Part shown: in pieces, positions 7,901 through 18,534 of the stretch | Numbering within the stretch: position 1 is the first letter of the stretch | Layout: each line of letters starts with the position of its first letter | NCBI RefSeq assembly: GCF_018614955.1 | Contig: NZ_JAGGNV010000006.1 | Location: 1 to 55,757, forward strand | From: Variovorax paradoxus | GTDB lineage: Bacteria > Pseudomonadota > Gammaproteobacteria > Burkholderiales > Burkholderiaceae_C | Direction: 5' to 3' | Length of the DNA: 55,757 nt | Notes under the pieces: model-generated | The model's database searches: none | What the model was told of the DNA's origin: nothing | Seen by the model: only the letters and a program-made list of their open reading frames with translations | Program-made: the position numbers and the translations under genes

Positions 7901-9013
7901 ATGAGCACCTCACCCAGCCCTTTCCCGCTCAACGCCTGGTACGCGGCCGCCTACGACGTCGAGCTCAAGCATGCGTTGTTGGCACGCACCGTCTGCAATC
8001 AGAAACTGGTGCTGTACCGGCGCACCGACGGCCAGGTCGCCGCGCTGGAAGACGCCTGCTGGCATCGGCTGATGCCGCTGTCGATGGGCCGCCTCGACGG
8101 CGACGAAGTGGTCTGCGGCTATCACGGCCTGGTGTACAACAGCCAGGGCCGCTGCACCCACATGCCGAGCCAGGAGACGCTGAATCCCTCGGCCTGCGTG
8201 CGGTCCTACCCGGCGGTCGAGAAGCATCGCTTCGTCTGGATCTGGCCCGGCGATCCGGCCAAGGCCGACCCGGCGCTGGTGCCGGACATGCACTGGAACG
8301 ACGACCCGGCCTGGGCCGGCGACGGCAAGATGATCCGCGTGGCCTGCGACTACCGGCTGGTGGTCGACAACCTGATGGACCTCACGCACGAGACCTTCGT
8401 GCACGGCTCCTCGATCGGCAACCGCGCGGTGGCGGAAGCGCCTTTCGTCGCGACCCACGGCGACCGCTCGGCCACCGTCACGCGCTGGATGGAGAACATC
8501 GATGCGCCGCCCTTCTGGGCCGCGCAGATCCGGCATGCCCGAGGCTACCAGGGCAAGGTCGACCGCTGGCAGATCATCCGCTTCGAGGGCCCTTGCACCG
8601 TCAACATCGACGTCGGCGTGGCGCCGGCGGGCAGCGGCGCGGTGCCGCGCGACGGCGCGCCCGGCGATCGCAGCCAGGGCGTCAACGGCTACGTGCTCAA
8701 CACCATCACGCCCGAGACCGACAAGAGCTGCCTCTATTTCTGGGCCTTCGCGCGCAACTACTGCATCGGCGAACAGCGCCTCACGCACGAGCTGCGCGAA
8801 GGCGTCGCCGGCATCTTCCGCGAGGACGAGCTGGTGCTCGAGGCCCAGCAGCGCGCCATCGACGAGCGGCCCGACTACAGCTTCTACAACCTCAACATCG
8901 ACGCCGGTGCGATGTGGGCGCGACGGCTGATCGATCAGTTGATCGCGAAGGAAAGGCCGCGAACGGCGACCATCCCGATCCGGCCTGCGGCCGAAGCCGT
9001 GGAGCGCACATGA
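7901..9013 (+). CDS. Rieske non-haem iron oxygenase, VanA-type O/N-demethylase alpha subunit
   Basis: A 370-residue terminal oxygenase expected to hydroxylate or demethylate an aromatic or methylated acid using electrons from the reductase two genes downstream. The Rieske [2Fe-2S] ligands are C53-x-H55 and C72-x2-H75 (CWHR, CGYHG). The mononuclear iron site is in [14 protein letters not shown] (H163, H168, with Asp160 nearby). ATG 7901 is chosen; a GTG at 7877 would start inside the palindromic operator. The stop overlaps the regulator start as ATGA. Vanillate and dicamba demethylases belong to this family, but the substrate cannot be named. Confidence 0.85.
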   Translation: MSTSPSPFPLNAWYAAAYDVELKHALLARTVCNQKLVLYRRTDGQVAALEDACWHRLMPLSMGRLDGDEVVCGYHGLVYNSQGRCTHMPSQETLNPSACVRSYPAVEKHRFVWIWPGDPAKADPALVPDMHWNDDPAWAGDGKMIRVACDYRLVVDNLMDLTHETFVHGSSIGNRAVAEAPFVATHGDRSATVTRWMENIDAPPFWAAQIRHARGYQGKVDRWQIIRFEGPCTVNIDVGVAPAGSGAVPRDGAPGDRSQGVNGYVLNTITPETDKSCLYFWAFARNYCIGEQRLTHELREGVAGIFREDELVLEAQQRAIDERPDYSFYNLNIDAGAMWARRLIDQLIAKERPRTATIPIRPAAEAVERT

Positions 9014-9765
9014 GCACTGCAGCGGCCGAGCCTTCGGAAGTCGGCAGCTCGCAAGCCGTCAAGGCCCAGTTGCGGCTGCGCGAGATGGTGCTGGCCGGCG
9101 AACTGCCCGGCGGCGCGCGCATCGCAGAGGTGGCGATCGCCGAGCTGCTGGGCGTCTCGCGCACGCCGGTGCGCAGCGCGCTCATGCGGCTCGAGCAGGA
9201 GGGCCTGCTCGAAGCCCTGCCCAACGGCGGCTACGCGGTGCGCACTTTTTCCGAGCGCGACGTGTCCGACGCCATCGAGCTGCGCGGCACGCTCGAAGGC
9301 CTGTCGGCGCGGCTCGCGGCCGAGCGCGGCGCGGCTCCGGTGGTGCTGCGCGAGGCGCGCGCCTGCCTGAAGCGCATCGACGAACTGCTGCGCGAACCTG
9401 CGCTCGACGATGCGGCCTTCTCGCGCTATGTGAGTTTCAACGAGCAGTTCCACCGGCTCCTGTCCGAGATGGCGGGCAGCCCGCTGATCGCGCAGCAGCT
9501 GGAGCGCGTGATCAACCTGCCTTTCGCTTCGCCCTCGGGCTTCGTGGTGGTGCAGGCGAACTCGCCGGCCGCGCGCGACATGCTGGTGATCGCGCAGGAC
9601 CAGCATGGCCAGGTGCTCGATGCGATCGAGAACCGCGAAGGCTCGCGCGCCGAGGCGCTGATGCGCGAGCACAGCCGCCTCGCGCAGCGCAACCTGCGCG
9701 AAGCGCTGCACGGCGCGCAGAACCACCCCTTGCCCGGCGTGCAATTGATCCGCCGCAGAGCCTGA
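9010..9765 (+). CDS. GntR-family transcriptional regulator, FCD subfamily
   Basis: A 251-residue DNA-binding regulator with an N-terminal winged helix (about 15-85; [24 protein letters not shown], then NGGYAVR) and a C-terminal helical FCD ligand domain ([26 protein letters not shown]). FCD regulators usually repress and are released by an organic-acid ligand, often with a bound metal. It sits between the oxygenase and the reductase genes, overlapping both by 1-4 bases, so it is probably made in step with them and controls the palindrome at 7880-7891. The longer frame upstream is inside the oxygenase gene. Confidence 0.88.
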   Translation: MSTAAAEPSEVGSSQAVKAQLRLREMVLAGELPGGARIAEVAIAELLGVSRTPVRSALMRLEQEGLLEALPNGGYAVRTFSERDVSDAIELRGTLEGLSARLAAERGAAPVVLREARACLKRIDELLREPALDDAAFSRYVSFNEQFHRLLSEMAGSPLIAQQLERVINLPFASPSGFVVVQANSPAARDMLVIAQDQHGQVLDAIENREGSRAEALMREHSRLAQRNLREALHGAQNHPLPGVQLIRRRA

Positions 9766-10763
9766 TGAAAAGTGATACCCACTGGATGCCCGCGCGCATC
9801 ACCGCCTTGCGCGACCTGACGCCGACGGTGCGCGAGTTCGAGATCACGCCCGAGTCGGGCATCGCGGCCACGCACGAGCCGGGCGCGCATCTGCAGGTTC
9901 AGGTGCTGGTCGGCGCACCGGGCTCGGGGCGCATGCAAACCCGCTCCTACTCTGTGATCGGCGCACCCGACGGCCGCGCCTGGCGCATCGCGGTCAAGCG
10001 CCTGGACGACGGCCGCGGCGGCTCGCTCGCGATGTGGCGGCTGGCGATCGGCGACCGCCTGCTGGTCGCCGAGCCGCAAAGCCACTTCGGCCTCGACACC
10101 ACGGCACCGGGCTATCTGCTGGTGGCGGGCGGCATCGGCATCACGCCCCTGGTCTTCATGGCGCAGCGCCTGGGCGCGCTGGCCGAGCGCAACGGCGTGC
10201 GCGTGCGCATGCTCTACGGCGCGCGCAGCGTGGACGAACTCGCTTACCTGCCCACGCTGCAGGACGCGTTGGGCCCCGACGTGCAGGCCCACACCGGCAG
10301 CGCGCCGATCGACTTCGCCGCCGAGATTGCAGCCATGCCGCCCGGCGGCCAGCTCTACACCTGCGGGCCGGTGCCGATGCTCGAAGCCGTCAAGCGCGCC
10401 TGGGCGGCGGCCGGCCGCGCGCCCGCGGACCTGCGTTTCGAGACCTTCGGCAGCAGCGGACGCCTGGCGGCGCAGGCCTTCGAGGTGCGCATTCCGCGCC
10501 ACGACCTGGCGATCACCGTGCCGGCCGACGGCACCCTGCTCGAGGCGCTCGAGGCCGCCGGCGTGCAGACCCTCTGGGATTGCCGGCGCGGCGAATGCGG
10601 ACTGTGCGCGATGGACGTGCTCGCGGTCGAAGGCGAGATCGATCACCGCGACGTGTTCCTGAGCGAGCACGAGAAGACAGAGGGCCGGCGCATCTGCGCC
10701 TGCGTCTCGCGTGCAGTCGGCCGCATCACCATCGATTCCGCGTGGCGGCCCGACAGTCCATAG
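9765..10763 (+). CDS. VanB-type oxidoreductase (FMN/NAD-binding with C-terminal [2Fe-2S] ferredoxin)
   Basis: A 332-residue reductase that passes electrons from NADH through flavin and an iron-sulfur cluster to the Rieske oxygenase. In order: flavin domain (about 1-105, RSYSVIGAP), NAD-binding domain (GGIGITPLVFMA; TCGPVPMLEAV) and a plant-type ferredoxin domain with ligands C273, C278, C281 and C311 (CRRGECGLC, then ICACVS). This order is that of vanillate demethylase reductase and phthalate dioxygenase reductase. Its start overlaps the regulator stop (TGATG). Confidence 0.88.
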   Translation: MKSDTHWMPARITALRDLTPTVREFEITPESGIAATHEPGAHLQVQVLVGAPGSGRMQTRSYSVIGAPDGRAWRIAVKRLDDGRGGSLAMWRLAIGDRLLVAEPQSHFGLDTTAPGYLLVAGGIGITPLVFMAQRLGALAERNGVRVRMLYGARSVDELAYLPTLQDALGPDVQAHTGSAPIDFAAEIAAMPPGGQLYTCGPVPMLEAVKRAWAAAGRAPADLRFETFGSSGRLAAQAFEVRIPRHDLAITVPADGTLLEALEAAGVQTLWDCRRGECGLCAMDVLAVEGEIDHRDVFLSEHEKTEGRRICACVSRAVGRITIDSAWRPDSP

Positions 10764-10919
10764 CTCCGTCGAAGCTTTGCGCGATCATCGCGCGCCTTGT
10801 TCGAATATCGCGCAGAAACGCGCGCTCCGCTGGCGGCGCTAGGTGTTTGCCTCGGCGCGAGCCCGGTTTCGTTTGTTCACAATAACCCTCGTTCTGCTTT
10901 CATCGAAATAGGAGACTCC

Positions 10920-12092
10920 ATGCAACGTCGTCACCTCATCCAGGCCGCAAGCCTCGCGGCCATTGCGTTGGCCATGCCGCTGGCCCAGGCGCAGGGCAAC
11001 ACCTTCAAGATCGGACTGGTGCTGCCGATGACCGGCCAGCAGGCCACCACCGGCCGCCAGATCGAGGCCGCCGCCCGGCTCTACATGGCGCAGAACGGCG
11101 ATACCGTGGCGGGCAAGAAGATCGAGCTCATCGTCAAGGACGACACCAGCCTGCCCGACGTGACCAAGCGCCTCGCGCAGGAACTGGTGGTGAACGACAA
11201 GGTCAACGTGCTGGCCGGCTTCGGCATCACGCCTTCGGCGATGGCCACCGCGCCCATCGCCACCCAGTCGAAGACGCCGATGGTCGTGATGGCGGCGGCC
11301 ACTTCGAGCATCACCGAGGCCTCGCCCTACATCGTGCGCACCAGCTTCACGCTGCCGCAGGTCTCGGTCGCGATGGGCGACTGGGCGCCGAAGAACGGCA
11401 TCAAGTCGGTCGTCACGCTGGTTACCGACTACGGTCCGGGCAACGATGCAGAGAAGTACTTCAAGGAGCGCTTCCAGCTCAACGGCGGCAAGGTGCTCGA
11501 TTCGCTGCGCGTGCCGCTGCGCAACCCCGACTTCGCGCCCTTCCTGCAAAAGGTGCGCGATGCCAAGCCCGATGCGCTGTTCGTGTTCGTGCCCTCGGGC
11601 GCCGGCGCGGCCGTGATGAAGCAGTTCATCGAGCGCGGCATGGACAAGGCCGGCATCAAGATGATCGCCACCGGCGACGTGACCGACGACGACCAGCTCA
11701 ACGACATGGGCGACGGCGCGCTGGGCGTGGTCACCACGCACCACTACTCGGCCGCGCACCCCTCGGCGCTCAACAAGAAGTACGTCGAGGCCTTCCAGAA
11801 GGCCAACAAGAACATGCGTCCCAACTTCATGGCCATGGGCGGCTACGACGGCATGCGCGTGATCTACGAAGCGCTCAAGATCACCAAGGGGCAGGGCGGC
11901 GGCGATGCGCTGCTGGCCGCGATGAAGGGCCAGATCTTCGAGAGCCCTCGCGGCCCGGTGCTGATCGACGCGCAGACGCGCGACATCGTGCAGGACGTGT
12001 ACCTGCGCAAGGTCGAGAAGAAGGACGGGCAGCTCTACAACGTGGAGTTCGATGTGATCAAGGCGGTCAAAGACCCGGGCAAGGCGAAGTAA
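10920..12092 (+). CDS. Branched-chain-amino-acid-type ABC transporter periplasmic binding protein (LivK-like)
   Basis: A 390-residue periplasmic ligand-binding protein with a cleavable signal peptide (about 1-23, ending AQAQ) and a type I binding fold (FKIGLVLPMTGQQATTGRQ; VTDYGPGNDAEKYF). ATG 10920 follows AGGAG at good spacing. It heads a five-gene importer unit. Members of this family beside Rieske or aromatic genes in Burkholderiales often import aromatic acids rather than amino acids, so the ligand may be the substrate of the neighbouring oxygenase (inference). Confidence 0.88.
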   Translation: MQRRHLIQAASLAAIALAMPLAQAQGNTFKIGLVLPMTGQQATTGRQIEAAARLYMAQNGDTVAGKKIELIVKDDTSLPDVTKRLAQELVVNDKVNVLAGFGITPSAMATAPIATQSKTPMVVMAAATSSITEASPYIVRTSFTLPQVSVAMGDWAPKNGIKSVVTLVTDYGPGNDAEKYFKERFQLNGGKVLDSLRVPLRNPDFAPFLQKVRDAKPDALFVFVPSGAGAAVMKQFIERGMDKAGIKMIATGDVTDDDQLNDMGDGALGVVTTHHYSAAHPSALNKKYVEAFQKANKNMRPNFMAMGGYDGMRVIYEALKITKGQGGGDALLAAMKGQIFESPRGPVLIDAQTRDIVQDVYLRKVEKKDGQLYNVEFDVIKAVKDPGKAK

Positions 12093-12119
12093 GGCTCAGT
12101 CGGAGTTCTGGACAGCCGC

Positions 12120-12992
12120 ATGCTCACCATCCTCTTCGACGGCATCGCCTACGGCATGCTGCTGTTCGTGCTCGCGGTCGGCCTGGCCGTGACGCTGGGC
12201 CTGATGAACTTCATCAACCTCGCGCATGGCGCCTTCGCGATGGCCGGCGGCTATCTCACGGTGTTCGCGATGCAGAAGCTGGGCCTGCCCTTCCTGGCCT
12301 GCCTGCCGCTTGCCTTCATCGTGGTCGGCCTGGCGGGCGCGCTGCTGGAACGCACGCTCTACCGGCCGATGTACGGCAAGCCGCACCTGGACCAGGTGCT
12401 GTTCTCGATCGGCCTCGCGTTCATGGCGGTGGCCGCCATCGACTACTTCGTCGGTTCCTCGCAGCAGAACATCCATCTGCCGGAGTGGCTGCGCGGCCGC
12501 ACCGAGATCGGCGAGGATCCGTGGCTGCTGGGCATGGGCCACTACCGGCTCTTCATCATCGCCGTGTGCGCGCTGCTCACCGTGGTGCTGCAGCTGATTC
12601 TTTCGAAGACGCGCTTCGGCAGCCGGCTGCGCGCGGCGGTGGACGATCCGCGCGTGGCGGCCGGGCTGGGCATCAACGTCAACGTGGTGTTCCTCCTGAC
12701 CTTCGCGGTCGGCTCCGGGCTTGCGGGCCTGGGCGGCGCGCTCGGCGCCGAGATCCTCGGCATGGACCCGACCTTCCCGCTCAAGTACATGATCTATTTC
12801 CTGATCGTGGTCTCGGTCGGCGGCACCTCGTCGATCACCGGCCCCCTGCTGGCCGCGCTGCTGCTCGGCATTGCCGACGTGGCGGGCAAGTACTTCATTC
12901 CGAAGATGGGCGCCTTCACGGTCTACCTGCTGATGATCCTGATCCTGATGTGGCGGCCGCAAGGCCTGTTCACGCGCAGGGGAGGGAAGTGA
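12120..12992 (+). CDS. Branched-chain-type ABC transporter permease (LivH-like)
   Basis: A 290-residue inner-membrane permease. Family features are the N-terminal [19 protein letters not shown] segment and the C-terminal SVGGTSSITGPLLAALLLG loop that contacts the ATPases, with about eight hydrophobic segments. Its stop codon overlaps the start of the next permease gene (TGATG), so the two subunits are probably translated together. It pairs with the LivM-like subunit to form the membrane channel. Confidence 0.9.
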   Translation: MLTILFDGIAYGMLLFVLAVGLAVTLGLMNFINLAHGAFAMAGGYLTVFAMQKLGLPFLACLPLAFIVVGLAGALLERTLYRPMYGKPHLDQVLFSIGLAFMAVAAIDYFVGSSQQNIHLPEWLRGRTEIGEDPWLLGMGHYRLFIIAVCALLTVVLQLILSKTRFGSRLRAAVDDPRVAAGLGINVNVVFLLTFAVGSGLAGLGGALGAEILGMDPTFPLKYMIYFLIVVSVGGTSSITGPLLAALLLGIADVAGKYFIPKMGAFTVYLLMILILMWRPQGLFTRRGGK

Positions 12993-13959
12993 TGGATTTC
13001 CAGAAATCCCTCCTGCACAAGACGCGCTGGCGGCCGTGGGAGTTCGCGGCTTGGGGCCTGGCCTTCGTGCTGCCGGCTTTCTTTCCTTCGCACGCGCTGC
13101 TGATCAACGAGATCGCGATCGTCGCGCTGTTCGCGATGTCGCTCGACCTGATCCTGGGCTACGCCGGCATCGTGTCGCTGGGGCATGCGGCCTTCTTCGG
13201 CTTCGGCGCCTACACGGCCGCGCTGTTCGCCAAGCTCGTGATGCCCGATCCGACCGCGGGCCTGGTGGTCGCGGTGCTGCTCTGCGCGGTGCTGGGCGCG
13301 CTGGCGAGCGTCACGATCCTGCGCGGCAGCGATCTCACGCGGCTCATGGTCACGCTCGGCACGGCCCTGCTCTTGCTCGAACTCGCCAACAAGCTCGACT
13401 GGCTGACCGGCGGCGCCGACGGCCTGCAAGGCGTGGTGATGGGGCCGGTGCTGGGCCTGTTCGAGTTCGATCTCTACGGCCGCACGGCGGCCTGGTATTC
13501 GCTGGCCGTGATGCTGGCCCTGTTCCTGCTGATGCGGCGCCTGGTGCACTCGCCCTTCGGCGCCACGCTGAAGGCCATCCGCGACAACCGGCTGCGCGCG
13601 ATGGCGATCGGCATTCCGGTCGTCTCGCGCATCGCGGTGATCTATACGGTGGCCGCCGCGGTCGCCGGCGCGGCGGGCGCGCTGCTCGCGCAGACCACCG
13701 GCTTCGCCTCGCTCGACGTGCTGGCATTCGACCGCTCGGCCGACGTGCTGCTGATGCTGGTGATCGGCGGCGTGGGCTGGCTCTACGGCGGCGTGGCCGG
13801 TGCGATCGTCTTCAAGCTGCTGCAGAACTGGCTCTCGGCGGTGACGCCGCAGTACTGGATGTTCTGGATCGGCCTGATCCTTGTGCTGCTGGTGCTGGTG
13901 GGCCGCGACCGCTTGTTGAAGCCCTGGACCTGGTTTGGCGCGCGCAAAGGAGCGGGGTC

Positions 13960-13963
<4 letters not shown>
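12992..13963 (+). CDS. Branched-chain-type ABC transporter permease (LivM-like)
   Basis: A 323-residue inner-membrane permease, second half of the channel. Marks of LivM proteins are SLDLILGYAGIVSLGHAAFFGFGAY, then LVHSPFGATLKAIRDN (coupling region) and IGGVGWLYGGVAGA. A hydrophilic N-terminus of ~15 residues precedes the first membrane segment. It overlaps the genes on both sides by 1-4 bases (TGATG and GTGA). Confidence 0.9.
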
Positions 13964-14790
<827 letters not shown>

Positions 14791-14791
14791 C

Positions 14792-15496
14792 ATGTCTGAG
14801 CTTCTTCGCATCGAGAAACTCAGCGCCGGCTACGGGGAGGCCGTGGTGCTGCACGACATCGCGCTCACCCTCGGCGAAGGTCAGACCTTGGCGCTGCTGG
14901 GCCGCAACGGCACCGGCAAGACCACGCTCATCAACACGCTGGCCGGCGCGACGCGCCAGCACGGCGGCAGCATCGCGCTCGGCGGCGTGGCGCTGCACAA
15001 GCTCTCGCCGCACCAGCGCGCCGCGGCCGGCATCGGCTGGGTGCCGCAGGAGCGCAACATCTTCAAGTCGCTCACGGTGCACGAGAACCTCACGGCGGTG
15101 GAGCGGCCCGGCAAGTGGAATCCGCAGCGCGTCTACGAGATGTTCCCGCGCCTGGCCGAGCGCAAGAGCAACCTCGGCACGCAGCTCTCGGGCGGCGAAC
15201 AGCAGATGCTGGCGGTGGGACGCGCGCTGGTGGTCAACCCGCGGCTGCTTCTGCTCGACGAGCCGCTGGAAGGCCTTGCGCCGATCATCGTGGAAGAGCT
15301 GCTGCGCGCGATCCGCCGCATCACGCAGGACGAAGGGCTGGCGGCGATCATCGTCGAGCAGCATCCGCAGGCGATTCTCACGATCTCCGACGAAGCGGTG
15401 GTGCTCGACCACGGCACGGTGGTGCATGCCGATCGCGCGGCCGCACTGCGCGCGCAGCCCGAGGTGCTGGAGCGGCTGCTGGGCGTCGCGCGCTGA
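14792..15496 (+). CDS. ABC transporter ATP-binding protein (LivF-like)
   Basis: A 234-residue ATPase, second nucleotide-binding subunit of the importer. Walker A is GRNGTGKTT, the Q-loop region VPQERNIFKSLTVHENL, the signature LSGGEQQMLAVGRAL, Walker B RLLLLDEP, and the LivF-type EGLAPIIVEEL follows. The ATG at 14792 follows GGAGA at 14781-14785, which lies inside the dispersed repeat. It is the last gene of the importer unit; an AraC-type regulator gene starts 29 bp downstream. Confidence 0.9.
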   Translation: MSELLRIEKLSAGYGEAVVLHDIALTLGEGQTLALLGRNGTGKTTLINTLAGATRQHGGSIALGGVALHKLSPHQRAAAGIGWVPQERNIFKSLTVHENLTAVERPGKWNPQRVYEMFPRLAERKSNLGTQLSGGEQQMLAVGRALVVNPRLLLLDEPLEGLAPIIVEELLRAIRRITQDEGLAAIIVEQHPQAILTISDEAVVLDHGTVVHADRAAALRAQPEVLERLLGVAR

Positions 15497-15525
15497 GTCG
15501 TCTTCGGGCCTAAACTGGCCCGATC

Positions 15526-16371
15526 ATGATCACGACAACGGCACTGCATCAGGGATCGATCTCGGTCATCGACTACCGCTGCGATGCGGGCCCGTCCGAC
15601 CCGGCCTTCGCCGAGCTGCATCGCAACAACTCGGTCTCGTACGTGCGCCGGGGCAGCTTCGGCTACCGCTGCGGCGGGCGCTTGTTCGACATGGTCGCGG
15701 GTTCGGTGCTGGTCGGCCGTGCGGGCGACGAGTACGTCTGCACCCACGAGCACCATGCGTGCGGCGACGAATGCCTGTCCTTCCATCTGTCGCCGGCGCT
15801 CATGGACGAGATCGGTTCACGTGCCGGCGTCTGGCACACCGTCGGCTTGCCACCCCTGCCCGAGCTGATGGTGCTGGGCGAGCTGGCGCAGGCCGCGGCC
15901 GAGGGCGGCAACGAGCTCGGGCTCGACGAGGTGGCGCTGCTCTTCACCATGCGCTTCGTCGCGCTGGCTGGCCGGCGGGAGGCGGCGGCGTTTCGGGTGG
16001 CCGGCCGCGACCGGCGCCGCGCCGTGGAGGCGGCGCTCTGGCTCGAAGCGCACGCGCATCAGCCGGTCGATCTCGATGCGGCCGCGCAGCAGGTCGGTCT
16101 CAGCCCTTTTCATTTCCTGCGCCTCTTTGCGCGCGTGCTCGGCGTCACGCCGCACCAGTACCTGGTGCGCACGCGCCTTCGGCATGCCGCGCAACTTCTG
16201 GCAACAGACGAGCGGCCGGTCACGGAGGTGGCGCTAGACGTCGGCTTCAGCGATCTCTCGAACTTCGTGCGCAGCTTTCATCGCGCGGCCGGCGTGTCGC
16301 CGCGGCGCTTCAGGCAGGCGGCGCGCGGCGACCGCAAGATTTTCCAAGAACGCCTGGCCCTGCACGCCTAG
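15526..16371 (+). CDS. AraC-family transcriptional regulator
   Basis: A 281-residue regulator with an N-terminal cupin-like sensing domain (Cys/His-rich stretch [19 protein letters not shown] at about 69-87) and a C-terminal double helix-turn-helix (about 165-265; [21 protein letters not shown], then [22 protein letters not shown]). The Cys/His cluster could bind a metal or sense redox or thiol-reactive compounds, which is inference. It follows the Liv ATPase gene closely on the same strand and is followed by two small enzyme-fold genes it may control. Confidence 0.88.
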   Translation: MITTTALHQGSISVIDYRCDAGPSDPAFAELHRNNSVSYVRRGSFGYRCGGRLFDMVAGSVLVGRAGDEYVCTHEHHACGDECLSFHLSPALMDEIGSRAGVWHTVGLPPLPELMVLGELAQAAAEGGNELGLDEVALLFTMRFVALAGRREAAAFRVAGRDRRRAVEAALWLEAHAHQPVDLDAAAQQVGLSPFHFLRLFARVLGVTPHQYLVRTRLRHAAQLLATDERPVTEVALDVGFSDLSNFVRSFHRAAGVSPRRFRQAARGDRKIFQERLALHA

Positions 16372-16397
16372 GATCGGTTCATCCGTCTGGAGGATTC

Positions 16398-16796
16398 ATG
16401 AGCTCGTCATCCGAAAGCGCGGTGCGCGAGGTTGTCAGGCGCTACGCAGACGCCTGGGCGGCCAACGATCTGAAGACCATATTCGACTGCTACCACGACG
16501 AGGTGGTCTTCCACTACTTCGGCGGCGGGCCGCTGGCTGGCGTTCACCAGGGCAAGGCGGCCTGCCTGGCCTTGCTCAAGCAGGTGAAGGAGAAGACGAA
16601 CCGGCGGCTTGTGTCCATCCGCGACGTGCTCGCGGGTGAGCACTTCGGGGTGATCGTCGCGGTCGAGCAGTTCGAGCGCGATGGCGCGACGCATGTGCTG
16701 GAGCGGCTGCTGCGGTACAGCGTGCGCGACGGCCGGCTCGCCGAGTGTTGGATCTACGACGAAGACCAGCGCCTGGTCGATCAACTGCTGGCCTGA
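16398..16796 (+). CDS. NTF2/SnoaL-like small protein
   Basis: A 132-residue protein of the NTF2-like cone fold, shown by VREVVRRYADAWAANDLKTIFDCYHDEVVFHYFGGGPLAG at the N-terminus and a GRLAECWIYDEDQRLVDQLL ending. Such proteins are small isomerases, hydratases or ligand-binding proteins. A possible GGAGG ribosome site lies just before ATG 16398. It sits 26 bp after the AraC gene and 12 bp before a SRPBCC gene. Function unknown. Confidence 0.75.
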   Translation: MSSSSESAVREVVRRYADAWAANDLKTIFDCYHDEVVFHYFGGGPLAGVHQGKAACLALLKQVKEKTNRRLVSIRDVLAGEHFGVIVAVEQFERDGATHVLERLLRYSVRDGRLAECWIYDEDQRLVDQLLA

Positions 16797-16808
16797 GGGA
16801 GAGACACC

Positions 16809-17225
16809 ATGGCATCCATTCGACGCGAAATGCAGGTCGCCGCGAGCGCCGAGCAGATCTGGGAAGTCGTGCGCGACATCGGCGAAATCCACCACCGGTT
16901 GGTGCCGGGCTTCGTGGCCGACTGCCGGCTCGAGGGCGAGGGCGAAGCCCGCATCGTCACCTTCGGCAACGGCCTGGTGGTGCGCGAGGCGATCGTCGAT
17001 CTCGACGATGCCGCGCGCCGGCTGGCGTGGTCGGCGACCGGCGGCCAGCTCACGCACTACAACGCGTCGATGCAGGTGTTCGCCGAGGGCGACCAGCGCA
17101 GCCGCATGGTCTGGATCGCCGACCTGCTGCCCCATGAGGCGGCAGGCGCGATCGGCGCAATGATCGACGAGGGGATGCGGGTCATGAAGAAGACCCTCGA
17201 AGCAACCCCCGCCGCCGCTCAATAG
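16809..17225 (+). CDS. SRPBCC/START-like (polyketide-cyclase type) small protein
   Basis: A 138-residue SRPBCC-fold protein: the N-terminal strand-helix ASAEQIWEVVRDIGEIHHRLVPG, the beta-sheet core (LAWSATGGQLTHYNASMQVF) and the long C-terminal helix (IDEGMRVMKKTLEA) are typical. These proteins have a hydrophobic cavity for small lipophilic or aromatic ligands. The last 7 bp overlap the convergent NmrA-like gene. Together with the preceding NTF2-like gene it may serve the catabolic island; this is inferred from position only. Confidence 0.78.
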   Translation: MASIRREMQVAASAEQIWEVVRDIGEIHHRLVPGFVADCRLEGEGEARIVTFGNGLVVREAIVDLDDAARRLAWSATGGQLTHYNASMQVFAEGDQRSRMVWIADLLPHEAAGAIGAMIDEGMRVMKKTLEATPAAAQ

Positions 17226-17836
17226 CCTACGGTGAAGCGCCGGCGCGAGTGCGCCGGTTTCTCGATCTCGTCGGCCATCGCGATCGCGTAGTCCTCCATC
17301 GAGATCCAGCTCTTGCCGTTCGCATCGGCCAGCAGCTGGTCGGCGCCGAGGCGGTAGCCGCCGGTGCGCTCGCCGGGCTCGAAGAACGCGGAGGGCGAGA
17401 TGAAGGTCCAGTCAAGCTCCTTCTCGGCGCGCAGCGTTTCGAGGAACGCACGGCCGGCCAGTGCTTCCGTCTTGTAGGCAGCGGGGAATTCGGGCGTGTC
17501 GACCAAGGCCTTCCCCGGTGCGACTTCGAGGCTGCCGGCACCACCGACCACCAGCAGGCGCGGCACGCCGGCCTTCTTCGCGGCGGCGATGGCCGTGGCT
17601 GCGTCGATGCCGCCTGCGAAGTGGGTCGAGCTGATCACGGCGTCATGGCCGCGCAGCAGCGGCACGAGCGCGTCCAGTTGCATGGCGTCGGCCTGTTGGA
17701 GGTTGAGGCTGGGCTTGGCTTCGGCCTTCGCGGTGTTGCGCGCGATGCCGGTCACCCTGCGGCCGCGCTGCAGCAGTTCGGTGGCGATGCGCGAGCCGGC
17801 GCGGCCCGTGATGCCGAGGATGGCGATGTTGCTCAT
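17219..17836 (-). CDS. NAD(P)-binding, NmrA/YwnB-like atypical short-chain dehydrogenase
   Basis: A 205-residue Rossmann-fold protein. The dinucleotide motif is ILGITGRAGSRIATELLQRG (residues 5-24), followed by the HDAVISST strand end and VPRLLVVGGAGSL. It lacks the classical YxxxK dehydrogenase motif, as expected for NmrA-type redox sensors or quinone reductases. It is third in a minus-strand group after the MBL and DsbA-like genes (44 bp gap). A role in quinone or electrophile stress is possible but unproven. Confidence 0.8.
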   Translation of the reverse strand: MSNIAILGITGRAGSRIATELLQRGRRVTGIARNTAKAEAKPSLNLQQADAMQLDALVPLLRGHDAVISSTHFAGGIDAATAIAAAKKAGVPRLLVVGGAGSLEVAPGKALVDTPEFPAAYKTEALAGRAFLETLRAEKELDWTFISPSAFFEPGERTGGYRLGADQLLADANGKSWISMEDYAIAMADEIEKPAHSRRRFTVGY

Positions 17837-17880
17837 GAGAGGACTCCTGGTTGAACGAAAAAAGAAAAAGTGGGGCGCGC

Positions 17881-18534
17881 TCAGGCGGCTTGCTGCGCCG
17901 TCTGCATCAGCTGCTGTTGCCAGGCCTCGGGCCGGCCCAGCCAGGCGCTGGCGTCGATGCGTTCGAGACGGCCGTCGCCGCGCGTCAGCGCGAAGGTCGG
18001 AAAGCCGCCGCCGCCGACGCGTGCCAGCAGCGCACGGCTGTCGGCGATGTGTTGCCGGGTGGCTTCGCCCGCCTGTTGTGCAAACAGGGCAGCGAACGCA
18101 TCGCCGTCGAGCCCGACGTCGATCGCGAGTTCATGCAGCACCGCCGTGTCGGCGATGCGGCGTCCCTCGACGTAGTGGGCACGCTGCAGGCGCTGGAGCA
18201 GATCGAGCCCGCGGCCGCCGAGCGCTTCGGCCGCGAGGATCGCGGTCGTCGGCGGTTCGGAATCCATCACTGCCGTGGTGTCGCGCAGCAGGCCCTCGAA
18301 GTAGGCCTCGCCGAAGGGCTGGCCCGTGAGTTGCGCGATGCGCCGGTCGTGCGGCATCACGTAGTCGCGCCATTGCAGCGTGATCGGCCGGCGGTTGGCG
18401 CCGGTCATCATGCCGCCGCCGTGCAGCGCGATCGCGAGACCCGGCACCGTGCGTGCCGCCCGGACCAGCGGCGCGGCCGCGTAGCACCAGCCGCACAGCG
18501 GGTCGAACACGTAGTGCAGGGTGGAGCCGCTCAT
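17881..18534 (-). CDS. DsbA-family thiol-disulfide oxidoreductase-like protein (CGWC)
   Basis: A 217-residue DsbA/FrnE-type protein with the redox motif C14-G-W-C17 in FDPLCGWCYAAAPLV and a thioredoxin cis-proline late in the protein (GGGGFPTFAL). There is no signal peptide, so it acts in the cytoplasm, unlike periplasmic DsbA. Its start overlaps the stop of the MBL-fold gene (ATGA), suggesting coupled translation. Similar cytoplasmic proteins are linked to glutathione-dependent or disulfide chemistry; the substrate is unknown. Confidence 0.82.
   Translation of the reverse strand: MSGSTLHYVFDPLCGWCYAAAPLVRAARTVPGLAIALHGGGMMTGANRRPITLQWRDYVMPHDRRIAQLTGQPFGEAYFEGLLRDTTAVMDSEPPTTAILAAEALGGRGLDLLQRLQRAHYVEGRRIADTAVLHELAIDVGLDGDAFAALFAQQAGEATRQHIADSRALLARVGGGGFPTFALTRGDGRLERIDASAWLGRPEAWQQQLMQTAQQAA

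Noticed and set aside
16398..17225. A small polyketide tailoring cluster, suggested by SnoaL-like and cyclase-like folds
   Set aside because: Both folds are widespread small-ligand proteins, and no polyketide synthase or acyl carrier gene is present.
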